NCBI GenBank assembly: GCA_001899285.1
Contig: MKWA01000008.1
Location: 124,001 to 188,000, forward strand
Length of the DNA stretch: 64,000 nucleotides
DNA from: Rhizobiales bacterium 64-17
Lineage (GTDB): Bacteria; Pseudomonadota; Alphaproteobacteria; Rhizobiales; Xanthobacteraceae
Reading direction: 5' to 3'
Numbering within the stretch: position 1 is the first letter of the stretch; the number at the start of each line of letters is the position of its first letter. The position numbers and the translations under genes were made by a program. Below are positions 36,337 to 46,178 of the stretch, piece by piece. The notes beneath the pieces were generated by a model, which was not told the DNA's origin, searched no databases, and saw only the letters and a list, made by a program, of their open reading frames with translations.

Positions 36337-37503
36337 ATGTCCCGTTCGTCTGCCGTTCGCAAAGTCGATCCTTCCACCGAGAGCCGGGGGCCGCAGCGGC
36401 CAAGCCCGGACACGACCGGCCTGCTCGACGTCAATATCGAGCGGCAGCGCCGCCGGGGCCGGGGAACGCTGTCCAACGCCTCGGGGCGCTACGAGCCGCT
36501 GGCGCGCATCGCCTTCGACGACGGCTGGCAGAGCCTCGAGGAACTGCCGCCGTTCAAGACCGAGGTGAGCGTCGACACGACGCGCAAGATCATCACCCGC
36601 AACGATTCGCCGGATATCTCGTTCGACCGCTCGATCAATCCGTATCGCGGCTGCGAGCACGGCTGCGTCTACTGCTTCGCGCGGCCGACGCATGCCTATC
36701 TCGGCCTGTCGCCGGGGCTCGATTTCGAATCCAAGCTGTTCGTGAAGCCGGACGCGGCCGAATTGCTGGAAAAGGAACTGGCTTCGCCGAACTATCAGCC
36801 GAAGGTGATGGCGATCGGCACCAACACCGATCCTTACCAGCCGATCGAGCGGCGCTATCAGGTGATGCGCCGCATTCTCGAAGTGCTCGACAAGGCCGGC
36901 CACCCGGTCGGCATCGTCACCAAGTCGGCGCTGGTGCTGCGCGATCTCGACATTCTCGCGCGCATGGCGGAGCGCAATCTTGCCAAAGTGGCTTTGTCGG
37001 TAACGACGCTCGACAGTGAGCTGGCGCGCAAGATGGAGCCGCGCGCCTCGACGCCGGTACGGCGGCTCGAGGCGCTGCGGCGGCTGTCGCAGGCCGGTAT
37101 CCCGACCACGGTGATGGTCGCGCCGATCATCCCGGCGCTCAACGACAACGAGATCGAGCGCATCCTCGACGCGGCGGCGGCGGCCGGCGTCAAGGAAGCA
37201 GGCTACGTGCTGCTGCGTCTGCCGCTCGAAGTGCGCGACCTGTTCCGTGAATGGCTGCTGGCCAATTACCCGGACCGCTACCGCCATGTGATGAAGCTCA
37301 TCCGCGACATGCGCGGCGGCCGCGACTACGACTCAACGTGGGGCACGCGGATGAAGGGCACCGGCCCCTATGCTTGGCTGATCGGCCGGCGTTTTGAAGT
37401 GGCGTGTGAAAAATACGGCTTCAATCAGAAGAAGCGCAAGCTGACGACCGAGCATTTCCAGCCGGGCAAATCCGGTGCGGAGCAGTTGAGCCTGTTTGCG
37501 TGA
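36337..37503 (+). CDS. PA0069-family radical SAM protein
   Basis: A protein of 388 residues from the ATG at 36337; the frame stays open upstream to 36229, but the conserved part begins later. The radical-SAM cluster is C-E-H-G-C-V-Y-C (about 107-114) in a RGCEHGCVYCFARPTHAYL context, and the SPL-like segment LGLSPGLDFESKLFVK follows. The family is uncharacterised but related to spore photoproduct lyase. It is divergent from the glycosyltransferase gene. Confidence 0.9.
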   Translation: MSRSSAVRKVDPSTESRGPQRPSPDTTGLLDVNIERQRRRGRGTLSNASGRYEPLARIAFDDGWQSLEELPPFKTEVSVDTTRKIITRNDSPDISFDRSINPYRGCEHGCVYCFARPTHAYLGLSPGLDFESKLFVKPDAAELLEKELASPNYQPKVMAIGTNTDPYQPIERRYQVMRRILEVLDKAGHPVGIVTKSALVLRDLDILARMAERNLAKVALSVTTLDSELARKMEPRASTPVRRLEALRRLSQAGIPTTVMVAPIIPALNDNEIERILDAAAAAGVKEAGYVLLRLPLEVRDLFREWLLANYPDRYRHVMKLIRDMRGGRDYDSTWGTRMKGTGPYAWLIGRRFEVACEKYGFNQKKRKLTTEHFQPGKSGAEQLSLFA

Positions 37504-37527
37504 TTTTGTTGGCATGGATGTATTGGT

Positions 37528-37959
37528 ATGAGTGCGCCGAAGGCTGTTCTCTCTCTGGTGACGCTCGGTGTCGGCGATCTCGCGCGCAGCATCGCGTTCT
37601 ACGAACGGCTCGGCTTTCGCCGCCGTGCGGTGTCGGCCGAGGGCGTCGGCTTCTTTGAAGCAGGCGCGGTAACGCTTGCGGTTTATCCCGCGGCCGAGCT
37701 GGCGAAAGATGCGGGGCTTGCGGCGGGACGTGCCACGACGGCCGTGTCGCTCGCGTGGAATTGCGCGTCGCCGGACGAGGTCGATGCCGCGCTCGCTCTT
37801 GCGGCGGAGGCGGGTGCCGTGATCCGCAAGCGCGGGCACAAGACCTCGTGGGGCGGCTATATCGCCTACTTCACCGATCCTGACGGTCATCTCTGGGAGA
37901 TCGCGCACAATCCCGGCTTTCCGCTGGACGGTGAGGGGCGCCTCACGGTGCCGGACTGA
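37528..37959 (+). CDS. VOC-family (glyoxalase-like) protein
   Basis: A 143-residue VOC protein with two beta-alpha-beta-beta-beta units: VTLGVGDLARSIAFYERLGF at the start and YIAYFTDPDGHLWEIAHNPGF near the end. The metal-ligand positions look partly conserved (Glu in LWEIAHN). The ligand is unknown. It is 25 bases after the radical SAM gene, possibly co-transcribed. Confidence 0.85.
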   Translation: MSAPKAVLSLVTLGVGDLARSIAFYERLGFRRRAVSAEGVGFFEAGAVTLAVYPAAELAKDAGLAAGRATTAVSLAWNCASPDEVDAALALAAEAGAVIRKRGHKTSWGGYIAYFTDPDGHLWEIAHNPGFPLDGEGRLTVPD

Positions 37960-38060
37960 GCGGTCGGTTTGTCCCCGGCGTTCACACACCTGGCTGATTT
38001 CGCGGGTTCCGGTCACTCGCGGTCTTGCTGCCGCCACCGCTTCGCGGCAAGGCTGCGGAC

Positions 38061-38801
38061 ATGCCACGCCCGAATCGCAGCCCATCGAACAGCAAGGACG
38101 CGGAACCGCGTCTGCCGATCGCGGAGACGGTCCTGCGGCCGACCTTCCGCCGCGAGCGCCGCGCGCTGGCAAAAGGCATCTGGCCGGTCGCCGGCTGCGA
38201 CGAGGCCGGGCGTGGCCCGCTCGCCGGTCCGGTGGTGGCGGCGGCGGTGGTGCTCGATCCGCAGCGCATTCCGCGCGGCCTCAACGATTCCAAGAAGCTC
38301 GACGCGCAGGAGCGCGAGAAGCTCTATGACAAGATTTGCGCGACCGCCGATGTCGCGGTGGCGTTCGGTTCGACCGAGCGGATCGACCGCGACAATATTC
38401 TGCGCGCGTCGCTGTGGGCGCTCGCGCGCGCGGTCGGCTCGCTCTCGGTGCGGCCGAGGCTCGTCTATGTCGACGGTCGCGACCGCATCGACGTATCGTG
38501 CGATTGCGAGGCGGTCATCGGTGGCGATGCGCTGGTGCTGTCGATCGCGGCGGCCTCGATCGTCGCCAAGGTGACGCGCGACCGGCTGATGCGCCGGATC
38601 GGCGCGATGCACCCCGGCTACGGCTTCGAGCGGCATATGGGCTACGGCGTGCCGGAGCATGTGGCGGCGCTGCGTGCGCTTGGCCCGACGATCCATCACC
38701 GGCGGTCGTTCGCGCCGGTGCGGCTGCGGCTCGCGCAGGATCAGACCGGCCTCCAGACCGCGACCGAAGCGGCCGTCGAAGCGACCGTGTTGCCTCTCTA
38801 G
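38061..38801 (+). CDS. rnhB: Ribonuclease HII
   Basis: Cuts RNA strands in RNA:DNA hybrids and removes ribonucleotides. From the ATG at 38061 the protein is 246 residues. The catalytic acidic residues lie in [14 protein letters not shown] (near 47), in the VYVDGRD segment, and downstream near [11 protein letters not shown]. The longer frame upstream (to 38025) lacks conserved residues. Confidence 0.93.
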   Translation: MPRPNRSPSNSKDAEPRLPIAETVLRPTFRRERRALAKGIWPVAGCDEAGRGPLAGPVVAAAVVLDPQRIPRGLNDSKKLDAQEREKLYDKICATADVAVAFGSTERIDRDNILRASLWALARAVGSLSVRPRLVYVDGRDRIDVSCDCEAVIGGDALVLSIAAASIVAKVTRDRLMRRIGAMHPGYGFERHMGYGVPEHVAALRALGPTIHHRRSFAPVRLRLAQDQTGLQTATEAAVEATVLPL

Positions 38802-38851
38802 CGCGGTTTCTCTATGTCTGCGGGATACCATCGTCTCCTGCAAGCATCGCC

Positions 38852-40366
38852 ATGCACTACGTCTCGCTGATCGTCGAGTTTCTGCGCGGCCGGCCGGCGG
38901 TGGTGTTCTGGGCCGCGGCGCTCGGCCAGGCGGCGCTCTGGTTCGCGATGCCGGCGCTGTTCTACAGCGCCCCGCCGAACGGTCTCGCCCAGGTGCTCAC
39001 CGTCGGTCAGCAATTCATGCTCGGCAGCTATCTCGGCCCGCCGCTGGCGTTCTGGCTGGCCGAGCTTGCGTTCCGCGCGGCCGGCAGCGCCGGCGTCTAT
39101 CTGCTGGCGCAACTGTGCGTCGTCGTCGCGCTGTGGGCGTTATTCAAACTCGGCAGCGCCATCGTCGGCGTGCGCCATGCAGTGCTCGCCGTGCTGCTGA
39201 TGATCGGCGTCTCGGCGCTCACATTGCAGACAATCGATTTCGGGCCGGCGATTTTGGCGCTGCCGTTCTGGGCGCTCGCGCTACTGCATTACTGGCGCGC
39301 AGCATGCGAAGGGCGACGTGGCGTCTGGTTGCTGCTGGCGCTCGATCTCGGCCTGTTGCTGCTGACCAGCGCCAGCGGATTGATCCTGCTGGCATTGATC
39401 GTGATCTATACGCTGGTTGATCCGCGTGCGCGCGCGTCGCTGCGCAATGTCGAGCCGTGGCTGGCGGTGGCGCTGCTGTTGTTCATCGTTGCGCCCTATA
39501 TTGGCTGGCTTGCGCAGCGCTCCGATCTCGCCTGGACGCAGATCGCGGCGTTCTGGCAGACGGCGGCGCCGACCGCCGCGCTGCGTTTCGTCGGTCTGCT
39601 GATTGTCGCGCATATCGGCCTGATGGTGCTGATCGGTCTTGCCGGCGGCTGGCCGCGCGACCGGCGCGAGCGCCCGCCGGTGATCGAGGATCGCACGCGG
39701 GCGATGCGCGGCCGCTGGTTCGTCCTTGTTTTCTCGCTCGGGCCGATCCTCACGGCGCTCGCGCTCGCGGCGCTGATCGGCAGCACCAAGCCGCTGGAGC
39801 CGGTCGGCCCGTTCGTCCTTCTGTCCGGCTTGCTGGTGATCGCTATCGCCGGCACGCGGATCAGGCTTTATCGCGAGCGGCTTGTCAGCTTCGCGTGGCT
39901 TGGCCTGCTGGTGCTGCCGCCGGTGATTATCGTCATCGTGCTCGGCATGGGGCCGTGGGTCGCGGCGTCCGAATTCCGCGTGGCGCAGCCGGCCGATGCG
40001 ATGGGCAAATTCTTCGCCGAGAGTTTCCAGCGCCGTACCGGGCAGCCGTTGCGCTATGTGGCCGGCGACGAGCGGCTCGCGGCGGTGGTGGCGATCGGCG
40101 CGCCGGGCCGGCCTTCCGTCTACACGGTGACCGAGCCGGCGCATTCGCCGTGGGTCACGCCGGAGCGTTTCCGCGTGACCGGTGGCGTTGTCGTGTGGCC
40201 GGTCACCGACACGGTCGGCACACCGCCTGCGGCGATCCGCGATGCGTTCCCTGGTCTCGTTGTGGAAGTGCCGCGCGTGTTCGACCGGCCGATCGAGGGG
40301 CGTCTGCCGCTGCTGCGGATCGGCTGGGCGGTGGTGCGCCCGGCCGCGACCGCATCGGCTCAGTGA
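38852..40366 (+). CDS. GT39-type glycosyltransferase-like membrane protein
   Basis: A 504-residue protein with about ten hydrophobic segments. The N-terminal third looks like the Dol-P-mannosyltransferase/ArnT (GT39/PMT_2) region, with a GSYLGPPLAFWLAELAF helix, and the C-terminal part after residue 330 is a periplasmic-type domain. The true start is the ATG at 38852; the much longer frame upstream to 38336 overlaps rnhB in another frame. It may transfer a sugar onto lipid or envelope glycans. The last bases overlap the convergent cydB stop. Confidence 0.78.
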   Translation: MHYVSLIVEFLRGRPAVVFWAAALGQAALWFAMPALFYSAPPNGLAQVLTVGQQFMLGSYLGPPLAFWLAELAFRAAGSAGVYLLAQLCVVVALWALFKLGSAIVGVRHAVLAVLLMIGVSALTLQTIDFGPAILALPFWALALLHYWRAACEGRRGVWLLLALDLGLLLLTSASGLILLALIVIYTLVDPRARASLRNVEPWLAVALLLFIVAPYIGWLAQRSDLAWTQIAAFWQTAAPTAALRFVGLLIVAHIGLMVLIGLAGGWPRDRRERPPVIEDRTRAMRGRWFVLVFSLGPILTALALAALIGSTKPLEPVGPFVLLSGLLVIAIAGTRIRLYRERLVSFAWLGLLVLPPVIIVIVLGMGPWVAASEFRVAQPADAMGKFFAESFQRRTGQPLRYVAGDERLAAVVAIGAPGRPSVYTVTEPAHSPWVTPERFRVTGGVVVWPVTDTVGTPPAAIRDAFPGLVVEVPRVFDRPIEGRLPLLRIGWAVVRPAATASAQ

Positions 40367-41361
40367 TAGCTTTCGCCTTCCTTCACCTTACCGCGGAACA
40401 GCCAGTAGATCATCACCGTGTAGCCGAGGATGATCGGCAGCATCACCAGCGTGCCGATTAGCATGAAGATCTGGCTCGCCGGCACGGCGGCCGTATCCCA
40501 CACGGTGAGAGAGGGCGGCACGAGATACGGGAAGTTGGAAATCACCAGGCCGAGATAGCCGAGGAAGAACAGCACGATCGAGGAAACGAACGGCAGTATC
40601 TCGCGGCCTTTCTCGATCCAGCGCCACAGCAGCAGCGCGACGACGCCGGTGACGACCGGCACCGGCCATAGATAGTAGAAATTCGGCAGCGAGAACCAGC
40701 GCGCGTAAATCCGCTCCGACATCAGCGGTGTCCACAGGCTGACGATGCCCATGCACACCAGCACCGCGAGCAGCAGCGCCTTTGCCTGCGTGCGGCCGCG
40801 CTGGCCGACCGGACCTTCGGCCTTCATCATCAGCCACGTGGCGCCAAGGAGCCCGTAGCCGGCGACGAGCGACAGGCCGCACAGCGCGCTGAATGGGGTC
40901 GCCCAGTCGAACGAACCACCGGCGAACGCACCGTTCGCAACCGGAATGCCCTGGATCAGTCCGCCGAGGATCACGCCCTGCGAGAACGCCGCGACGATCG
41001 AGCCGGCGGTGAAGGCGAAGCTCCAGCGCTTCTGTGAGTCCGACACGCTGCGGAATTCAAACGCCACACCGCGGAAGATCAGGCCGAGGAGCATGACGAT
41101 CACCGGCAGATACAGCGCCGGCATGATCACCGCATAGGCTTGCGGGAAGGCGACGAACAGACCGCCGCCGCCGAGCACCAGCCAGGTTTCGTTGCCGTCC
41201 CAGAACGGTTTGACCGTCGCCATCATCTGATCGCGCTCGCGCTCGTCGCGTGCGAACGGAAATAGGATGCCAATGCCGAGATCGAAACCGTCGAGGATCA
41301 CGTAAAACGACACGGCGGTGCCAATCACCGCGGCCCAGATCATCGGGAGATACCATTCCAT
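40360..41361 (-). CDS. cydB: Cytochrome bd-type (CIO) ubiquinol oxidase subunit II
   Basis: A 333-residue subunit with nine hydrophobic segments and the early FYVILDGFDLGIGILFPFARDERERDQMM, typical of CydB. It follows cydA by 11 bases. No cydX-like small gene follows it, because the convergent GT39 gene overlaps its end by 7 bases. Together with CydA it makes a quinol oxidase with high oxygen affinity or cyanide insensitivity. Confidence 0.94.
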   Translation of the reverse strand: MEWYLPMIWAAVIGTAVSFYVILDGFDLGIGILFPFARDERERDQMMATVKPFWDGNETWLVLGGGGLFVAFPQAYAVIMPALYLPVIVMLLGLIFRGVAFEFRSVSDSQKRWSFAFTAGSIVAAFSQGVILGGLIQGIPVANGAFAGGSFDWATPFSALCGLSLVAGYGLLGATWLMMKAEGPVGQRGRTQAKALLLAVLVCMGIVSLWTPLMSERIYARWFSLPNFYYLWPVPVVTGVVALLLWRWIEKGREILPFVSSIVLFFLGYLGLVISNFPYLVPPSLTVWDTAAVPASQIFMLIGTLVMLPIILGYTVMIYWLFRGKVKEGESYH

Positions 41362-41372
41362 GGCGTACCCCT

Positions 41373-42770
41373 TTACGGCTTCGAGATGGCTTCGCGCGCG
41401 GCCGCGCGCGCCGCGCCGAGCGGCGTGTTGGCCATGCCGCCGCCGTCGTCGCTGATCGCGCTGCCTTCAGGCCCGCGATTGATCAGTCGGTTGATATAGT
41501 AGATGCCCATCGAGAAGATGATGCCGTAGGTGACGACGAACAAAGCAAGTGTGCCGGCGATGGTTGCGGCGGGGACGGGCGAGGTCGCGTCGGCGGTGCG
41601 CAGGATGCCGTAAGCGACCCAGGGCTGGCGGCCGGTTTCGGTGACGACCCAGCCAGCGATCACAGCGACGAAGCCGATCCACCAGCAGTGCGACATGATC
41701 CAGAGATACCAGCGCGTTTCGACCAGCGTGCCGCGCCACCACAGAAACGCGCCATAAAGCGCCGCGGCGATCATGAAGAAGCCGATGCCGATCATGATGC
41801 GGAATGCGAAGAACACCGGCACGACCGGCGGGCGATCCTGCGGCGGCACGCTGGTCAAACCGGGAAACAGGCCGTCGATCTTGTGCGTCAGGATCAGCGA
41901 CGAACCGCGCGGGATCGCGATGCCGAAGCGGTTGGTCTCCGCTTTCTCGTCCGGCCAGGCGAAGATGTAGAAGTCGCCGGGCTTGCTGCCGTCCCAGTGG
42001 CCTTCCATCGCCGCGACCTTGATCGGCTGGTGTTCGAGCGTGTTGAGGCCGTGCTGGTCGCCGATCAGCAGTTGCAGCGGCGCCAGCACCGCCATCAGAC
42101 CGATCGCCATGCGGACCATGGTGCGGCCCTGTTCGGCATGGATGCCCGCGAGCAGATAGCGCGCGCCGACCGCCAGCACCACGAAGCCGGTGGTGAGATA
42201 GGCGGCGTTGAGCATGTGCGCGAAGCGATAAGGGAAGCTCGGATTGAACACCACCGCGAACCAGTCGACCGGATAGGCGATGCCGTTGCGCACCTCATGC
42301 CCGGCCGGCGTCTGCATCCATGAATTGGCCGAGAGAATCCAGAACGCCGAGATCGCGGTGCCGACCGCGACGACCGCGGACGACAGCACATAAAGCCACG
42401 GCGGTACGCGGTTGAAGCCGAACAGCATGATGCCGAGGAAGGTCGCCTCCAGAAAGAAGGCGGTGAGCACCTCGTAACCGATCAGCGGGCCGATCACATT
42501 GCCGACCACCACCGAGAAGCGGCTCCAGTTGGTGCCGAACTGATAGGACAGCACGATGCCGGAGACGACACCCATCGCGAACGACACGGCGAAGATCTTG
42601 GTCCAGAACCGCATCAGCAGGTGGTAGCGCTCGGTCCCGGTGCGCAGCCACATCGCCCCGAGCGTGGCGATATAGGCCGACAGGCCGATCGTGAAGCTCG
42701 GGAAGATGATGTGGAATATGATCGTGAAAGCGAACTGCAACCGGGCCAGCAGAACGGGATCCATATCCAT
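41373..42770 (-). CDS. cydA: Cytochrome bd-type (CIO) ubiquinol oxidase subunit I
   Basis: A 465-residue subunit, shorter than E. coli CydA because the Q-loop is short, as in CIO-type oxidases. Heme ligand His lies in FTIIFHIIFPSFTIGLSAY. The GWVVTETGRQPWVAYG segment holds the Glu and the GRQPW signature near the heme d site, and the quinol loop reads PIKVAAMEGHW. No fnr-type box is evident in the 178 bases to the divergent permease gene. No cydDC genes are near. Confidence 0.94.
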   Translation of the reverse strand: MDMDPVLLARLQFAFTIIFHIIFPSFTIGLSAYIATLGAMWLRTGTERYHLLMRFWTKIFAVSFAMGVVSGIVLSYQFGTNWSRFSVVVGNVIGPLIGYEVLTAFFLEATFLGIMLFGFNRVPPWLYVLSSAVVAVGTAISAFWILSANSWMQTPAGHEVRNGIAYPVDWFAVVFNPSFPYRFAHMLNAAYLTTGFVVLAVGARYLLAGIHAEQGRTMVRMAIGLMAVLAPLQLLIGDQHGLNTLEHQPIKVAAMEGHWDGSKPGDFYIFAWPDEKAETNRFGIAIPRGSSLILTHKIDGLFPGLTSVPPQDRPPVVPVFFAFRIMIGIGFFMIAAALYGAFLWWRGTLVETRWYLWIMSHCWWIGFVAVIAGWVVTETGRQPWVAYGILRTADATSPVPAATIAGTLALFVVTYGIIFSMGIYYINRLINRGPEGSAISDDGGGMANTPLGAARAAAREAISKP

Positions 42771-42948
42771 CGGCGTGCTCCGCAGCGATCCGCCGGGGCC
42801 GCATCGCGGCTCCGGTCGGTCGGGACTCGCGGCATGTTCGCGCCGGGCGCGGCGGAAGGAAAGCTGCTTGTGGGTTACGCGCTGCTGCTATGTCGGCGGC
42901 TTGCGGGGGGCGCTATTGTGCCGCAGGGGCGGATCAAGGGGGCCGGGC

Positions 42949-44307
42949 ATGGCACAGACATCGGACCAATCAGGGAACCAGTCTTCAGGCGGCGCGGACA
43001 ACACCGCGTCGGGTGGCGCGCTCGATCGCTATTTCGGCCTGCGCGCGCAAGGCACCAATGTGCAGACCGAGATCGTCGCCGGTCTCACCACCTTCCTGAC
43101 GATGGTCTACATCGTGTTCGTCAATCCGCAGATTCTCGGCAAAGCCGGAATGGATCCGGGCGCTGTGTTCGTCGCCACCTGTCTCGCCGCGGCGGCGAGC
43201 ACGCTGGTGATGGGGCTCTATGCCAATTATCCGATCGCGCTGGCGCCCGGCATGGGGCTCAACGCGTTCTTCGCCTTCACGGTGGTGCTCACCTACAAGT
43301 TCACCTGGCAGCAGGCGCTGGCCGCCGTGTTCTGTTCCGGCGTGCTGTTCTTTCTGATCTCGGTGTTCAAGCTACGGCAATATGTGATCGAGTCGATCCC
43401 GACCAATCTCAAACTTGCCGTCTCTGCCGGTGTCGGGCTGTTCCTCGCCATCATTGCGTTGGAGGAGGCGAAGCTCGTGGTCGCGCATCCGGCGACGCTG
43501 GTGACGCTCGGCGACATGAAAAATCCGGCGACCCTTTTGGCGCTCTTGGGGTTCGTTCTGATCGTCGCGCTCAACTACCGGCGGGTGATCGGCGGCACGC
43601 TGCTCGGTATTCTGATCGTGACCTTTGCCGGCCTGCCGTTCGGTCTCGCGAAATTTACCGGCGTCGTGTCGATGCCGCCGTCGCTGGCGCCAACTTTCCT
43701 GCAACTCGATTTCTCGCGGCTGTTCGACCTGACGTTCCTGATCGTGATTTTCGCGATTCTGTTCGTCGATGTGTTCGACAACGCCGGAACGCTGATCGGC
43801 GTCACCCACCGCACCGGGCTGATGCAGAACGGTACCCTGCCGCGGATGAAGCAGGCGCTGATCTCCGACAGCTTCGCGGCGATGTTTGGCTCGCTGATCG
43901 GTACCTCGACGACGACGAGTTACATTGAAAGCGCGGCAGGCATTCAGGCGGGTGGCCGGACCGGGTTGACGGCTGTTGTCGTCGCGATCCTGTTCCTGCT
44001 CGCGCTGTTCTTCTCGCCGCTCGCCGGCATGGTGCCGGCCTATGCCACGGCGGCTGCGCTCCTCTACGTCGCCTGTGTGATGGCGCGCGGTCTCGCCGAA
44101 GTCGACTGGGATGACATCACCGAATATGCGCCGGCGGTGGTGACGGCGATCGCCATGCCGCTGACCTATTCGATCGCGACCGGCATCGGTCTCGGCTTCA
44201 TCACTTATGCGGTGATCAAGATCATTGCCGGCAAGGCGCGCGAAGCCGCGCCGGCGGTGCTGGTGCTGGCGGTGCTGTTCGCGATCAAGTTCGCGGTGGC
44301 GGGATGA
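42949..44307 (+). CDS. NCS2-type (AzgA-like) purine permease
   Basis: A transporter of 452 residues from the ATG at 42949 with about 12 membrane helices. The TTFLTMVYIVFVNPQIL element and NAFFAFTVVL region are typical of the AzgA/Fcy21 group of adenine/guanine/hypoxanthine permeases, and FDNAGTLIGVTHRTGL in the second half is the conserved substrate-site segment. It couples to the EamA gene by a 4-base overlap (ATGA). Purine uptake fits the mtnP-apt salvage elsewhere in the window. Confidence 0.9.
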   Translation: MAQTSDQSGNQSSGGADNTASGGALDRYFGLRAQGTNVQTEIVAGLTTFLTMVYIVFVNPQILGKAGMDPGAVFVATCLAAAASTLVMGLYANYPIALAPGMGLNAFFAFTVVLTYKFTWQQALAAVFCSGVLFFLISVFKLRQYVIESIPTNLKLAVSAGVGLFLAIIALEEAKLVVAHPATLVTLGDMKNPATLLALLGFVLIVALNYRRVIGGTLLGILIVTFAGLPFGLAKFTGVVSMPPSLAPTFLQLDFSRLFDLTFLIVIFAILFVDVFDNAGTLIGVTHRTGLMQNGTLPRMKQALISDSFAAMFGSLIGTSTTTSYIESAAGIQAGGRTGLTAVVVAILFLLALFFSPLAGMVPAYATAAALLYVACVMARGLAEVDWDDITEYAPAVVTAIAMPLTYSIATGIGLGFITYAVIKIIAGKAREAAPAVLVLAVLFAIKFAVAG

Positions 44308-44750
44308 GCGGCGGGGCGCTCCAGTCCTGGCAGGGGCACTGGCAGTTCTGGGCGCTGCTGTCGGCCATGTTCGCGGCACTGACCGCGATCTTCGCCAAGG
44401 TCGGAGTCGAGGCGGTCAACGCCGATCTCGCGACGCTGATCCGCACCTGCGTCATCCTGGTGACGTTGGCCCTGATCGTCGTCATCAGCGGACAATGGCA
44501 AGCGCCGGCATCGATCTCCGGACGTACCTGGCTGTTCCTCGTTCTGTCCGGACTTGCGACCGGCGCGTCGTGGCTGTGCTATTTCCGCGCGCTGAAAGCC
44601 GGGCAGGCGGCGCAGGTCGCGCCGGTCGACAAGCTCAGTGTCGTGCTGGTCGCGATCTTCGGGGTGGTGTTTCTCGGCGAGACGCTGAGTGCACGCGGCT
44701 GGATCGGCGTGACGCTGGTCGGCGCCGGCGCGGTGCTGCTGGCGTGGTAG
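44304..44750 (+). CDS. EamA-family (half-size) transporter
   Basis: A 148-residue protein with five hydrophobic segments and only one EamA repeat, as in small DMT proteins. ATGA overlap with the purine permease gene suggests a shared transcript. The substrate is unknown. It ends with WIGVTLVGAGAVLLAW, a typical last helix. Confidence 0.82.
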   Translation: MSGGALQSWQGHWQFWALLSAMFAALTAIFAKVGVEAVNADLATLIRTCVILVTLALIVVISGQWQAPASISGRTWLFLVLSGLATGASWLCYFRALKAGQAAQVAPVDKLSVVLVAIFGVVFLGETLSARGWIGVTLVGAGAVLLAW

Positions 44751-45170
44751 TTAGTTGTTTGGCCGGCTGAACGTGAAGCCGACATAGGGCGGCGTGCCGC
44801 TCTTCTGCGCCGGCGCCAGTTGCCGGAACGTACTCGAACCCGGCGACTGGTCGAAGCCGGTGACGTCGTGCGCGAGATCGCGCGACTTGCGGCCGCCATC
44901 GAGCCGCAACTCGCCGTCGCCGAGGTCCATCGTACCGAGGCCCGGCTTCTTCATCGCCGCGTCATAGGATCGTTGCGTCGCGCCGTGGGTGACGACGCGG
45001 CGCTGCGGGACATTCGGGGTCGACAGGTCGAGCGTGGCCGGCGCGCGTTTGGCGGCGGGCTTCTTGTCCGCACGGCTGGTGTCGGGTGTTTGTGCCAGCG
45101 CGGGAGAAGCGACGAGCAGAACCGCGCCGACAAGCGGCATCAGCACAGGCGACAAGCACGAACGCGACAC
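44751..45170 (-). CDS. Small secreted hypothetical protein
   Basis: From the GTG at 45168-45170 the protein is 139 residues and begins with a signal peptide (about 1-24, ending PALAQ), followed by a basic Ala/Lys/Pro-rich stretch and a region RKSRDLAHDVTGFDQSPGSST. The frame is open further upstream to 45476, but those residues overlap the UDG gene in another frame. I do not recognise the family. It is convergent with the EamA gene (adjacent stop codons) and sits downstream of the UDG gene. Confidence 0.6.
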   Translation of the reverse strand: MSRSCLSPVLMPLVGAVLLVASPALAQTPDTSRADKKPAAKRAPATLDLSTPNVPQRRVVTHGATQRSYDAAMKKPGLGTMDLGDGELRLDGGRKSRDLAHDVTGFDQSPGSSTFRQLAPAQKSGTPPYVGFTFSRPNN

Positions 45171-45259
45171 GGCACCACCATCAGAACGAACCAATATGCG
45201 GACAAGATAGTCAGCCACACCGGTGAAGCAAACCCTAACGCACCTCGATGTTGCGTGGT

Positions 45260-46075
45260 TTACGCCTGTGTGGATGCGAGTTCCCGCTGGATTGCGAGGA
45301 AATCGCGCCATGCCAGCCGCTTCTGGTTCGGCTGTCGCAGCAGATAGGCCGGATGCAGCGTCACCATCGCGCGGATTTGCCGTGCCGGCATCGCATAGCT
45401 GTACCAGCGGCCGCGCGACTTCAGGATACCGTCCTTGATGTTGAGCAGCGTCTGCGATGACGGCTTGCCGAGGCATACCAGGATGTCGGGATTTACCAGT
45501 TCAATGTGTCGCTGGATGAACGGCAGGCAGATCACCGATTCCTGTGGGGTCGGATCGCGGTTGCCGGGCGGTCGCCACGGAATGATGTTGGTGATGTAGG
45601 TGTCGGCGCGTGCGAGGCCGATCGCCTTGATCATGAGGTTGAGCAGCTTGCCGGAGCGTCCGACGAAGGGGACGCCCTCAATGTCCTCATCGCGGCCAGG
45701 GGCCTCGCCGACGAACATGATCCGCGCTTGCGGATTGCCGTCGCCGAACACCATCTGCTTCGCAGTGGTCTTGAGCGCGCAGCCATCGAACTTGTCGAGG
45801 ATCGCCCGCAACTCCTCGAGCGTCGCGGCGCTGCGGGCGGCAGCGCGGGCGGCCATGGCGGCCTCGTCGGGCGCGACAACCGGTGTTCCCGGACGGACCG
45901 CCGGCGCGGAGACGGGACGGCGCGGTTCGCCGGCGGGTGCGGGAGCGGGGGTTGTTGGCGCGGGATCGGCGGCGGCGAACCGATCGACGGGAACTTCGCC
46001 GACGAGCGCATCGACCCCGGCCTCGGCATAGAAGGCGAGGAGATCGTGCGCGGCCTGTTCGGAGGGAGGGGGCAT
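45260..46075 (-). CDS. Family 4-type uracil-DNA glycosylase
   Basis: A 271-residue glycosylase. The catalytic loop is GEAPGRDEDIEGVPFVGRSG, and the second motif region HPAYLLRQPNQKRLAWRD follows. A single Cys precedes KTTAKQM, and a second lies in SVICLPFIQRH, positions compatible with the 4Fe-4S cluster of family 4 UDGs, but I see only part of the four-Cys set. The N-terminal about 90 residues are Pro/Ala-rich and likely disordered. It removes uracil from DNA. Confidence 0.85.
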   Translation of the reverse strand: MPPPSEQAAHDLLAFYAEAGVDALVGEVPVDRFAAADPAPTTPAPAPAGEPRRPVSAPAVRPGTPVVAPDEAAMAARAAARSAATLEELRAILDKFDGCALKTTAKQMVFGDGNPQARIMFVGEAPGRDEDIEGVPFVGRSGKLLNLMIKAIGLARADTYITNIIPWRPPGNRDPTPQESVICLPFIQRHIELVNPDILVCLGKPSSQTLLNIKDGILKSRGRWYSYAMPARQIRAMVTLHPAYLLRQPNQKRLAWRDFLAIQRELASTQA

Positions 46076-46178
46076 GGCGTCAGTCTAGCACGGCTGCGTC
46101 CGGGCGATGCCAGCGCACGAGGCCGATTGCCCACTTTAGACAAAAATGAAACAAGGTGGCGTCCACAGGAGGGAACCG

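Noticed and set aside
38336-38851. A long upstream extension of the GT39-like gene
   Set aside because: It overlaps rnhB in another frame; the hydrophobic conserved start is the ATG at 38852.
42771-42948. An FNR-type TTGAT-N4-ATCAA box upstream of cydA
   Set aside because: I looked for one and did not find it.
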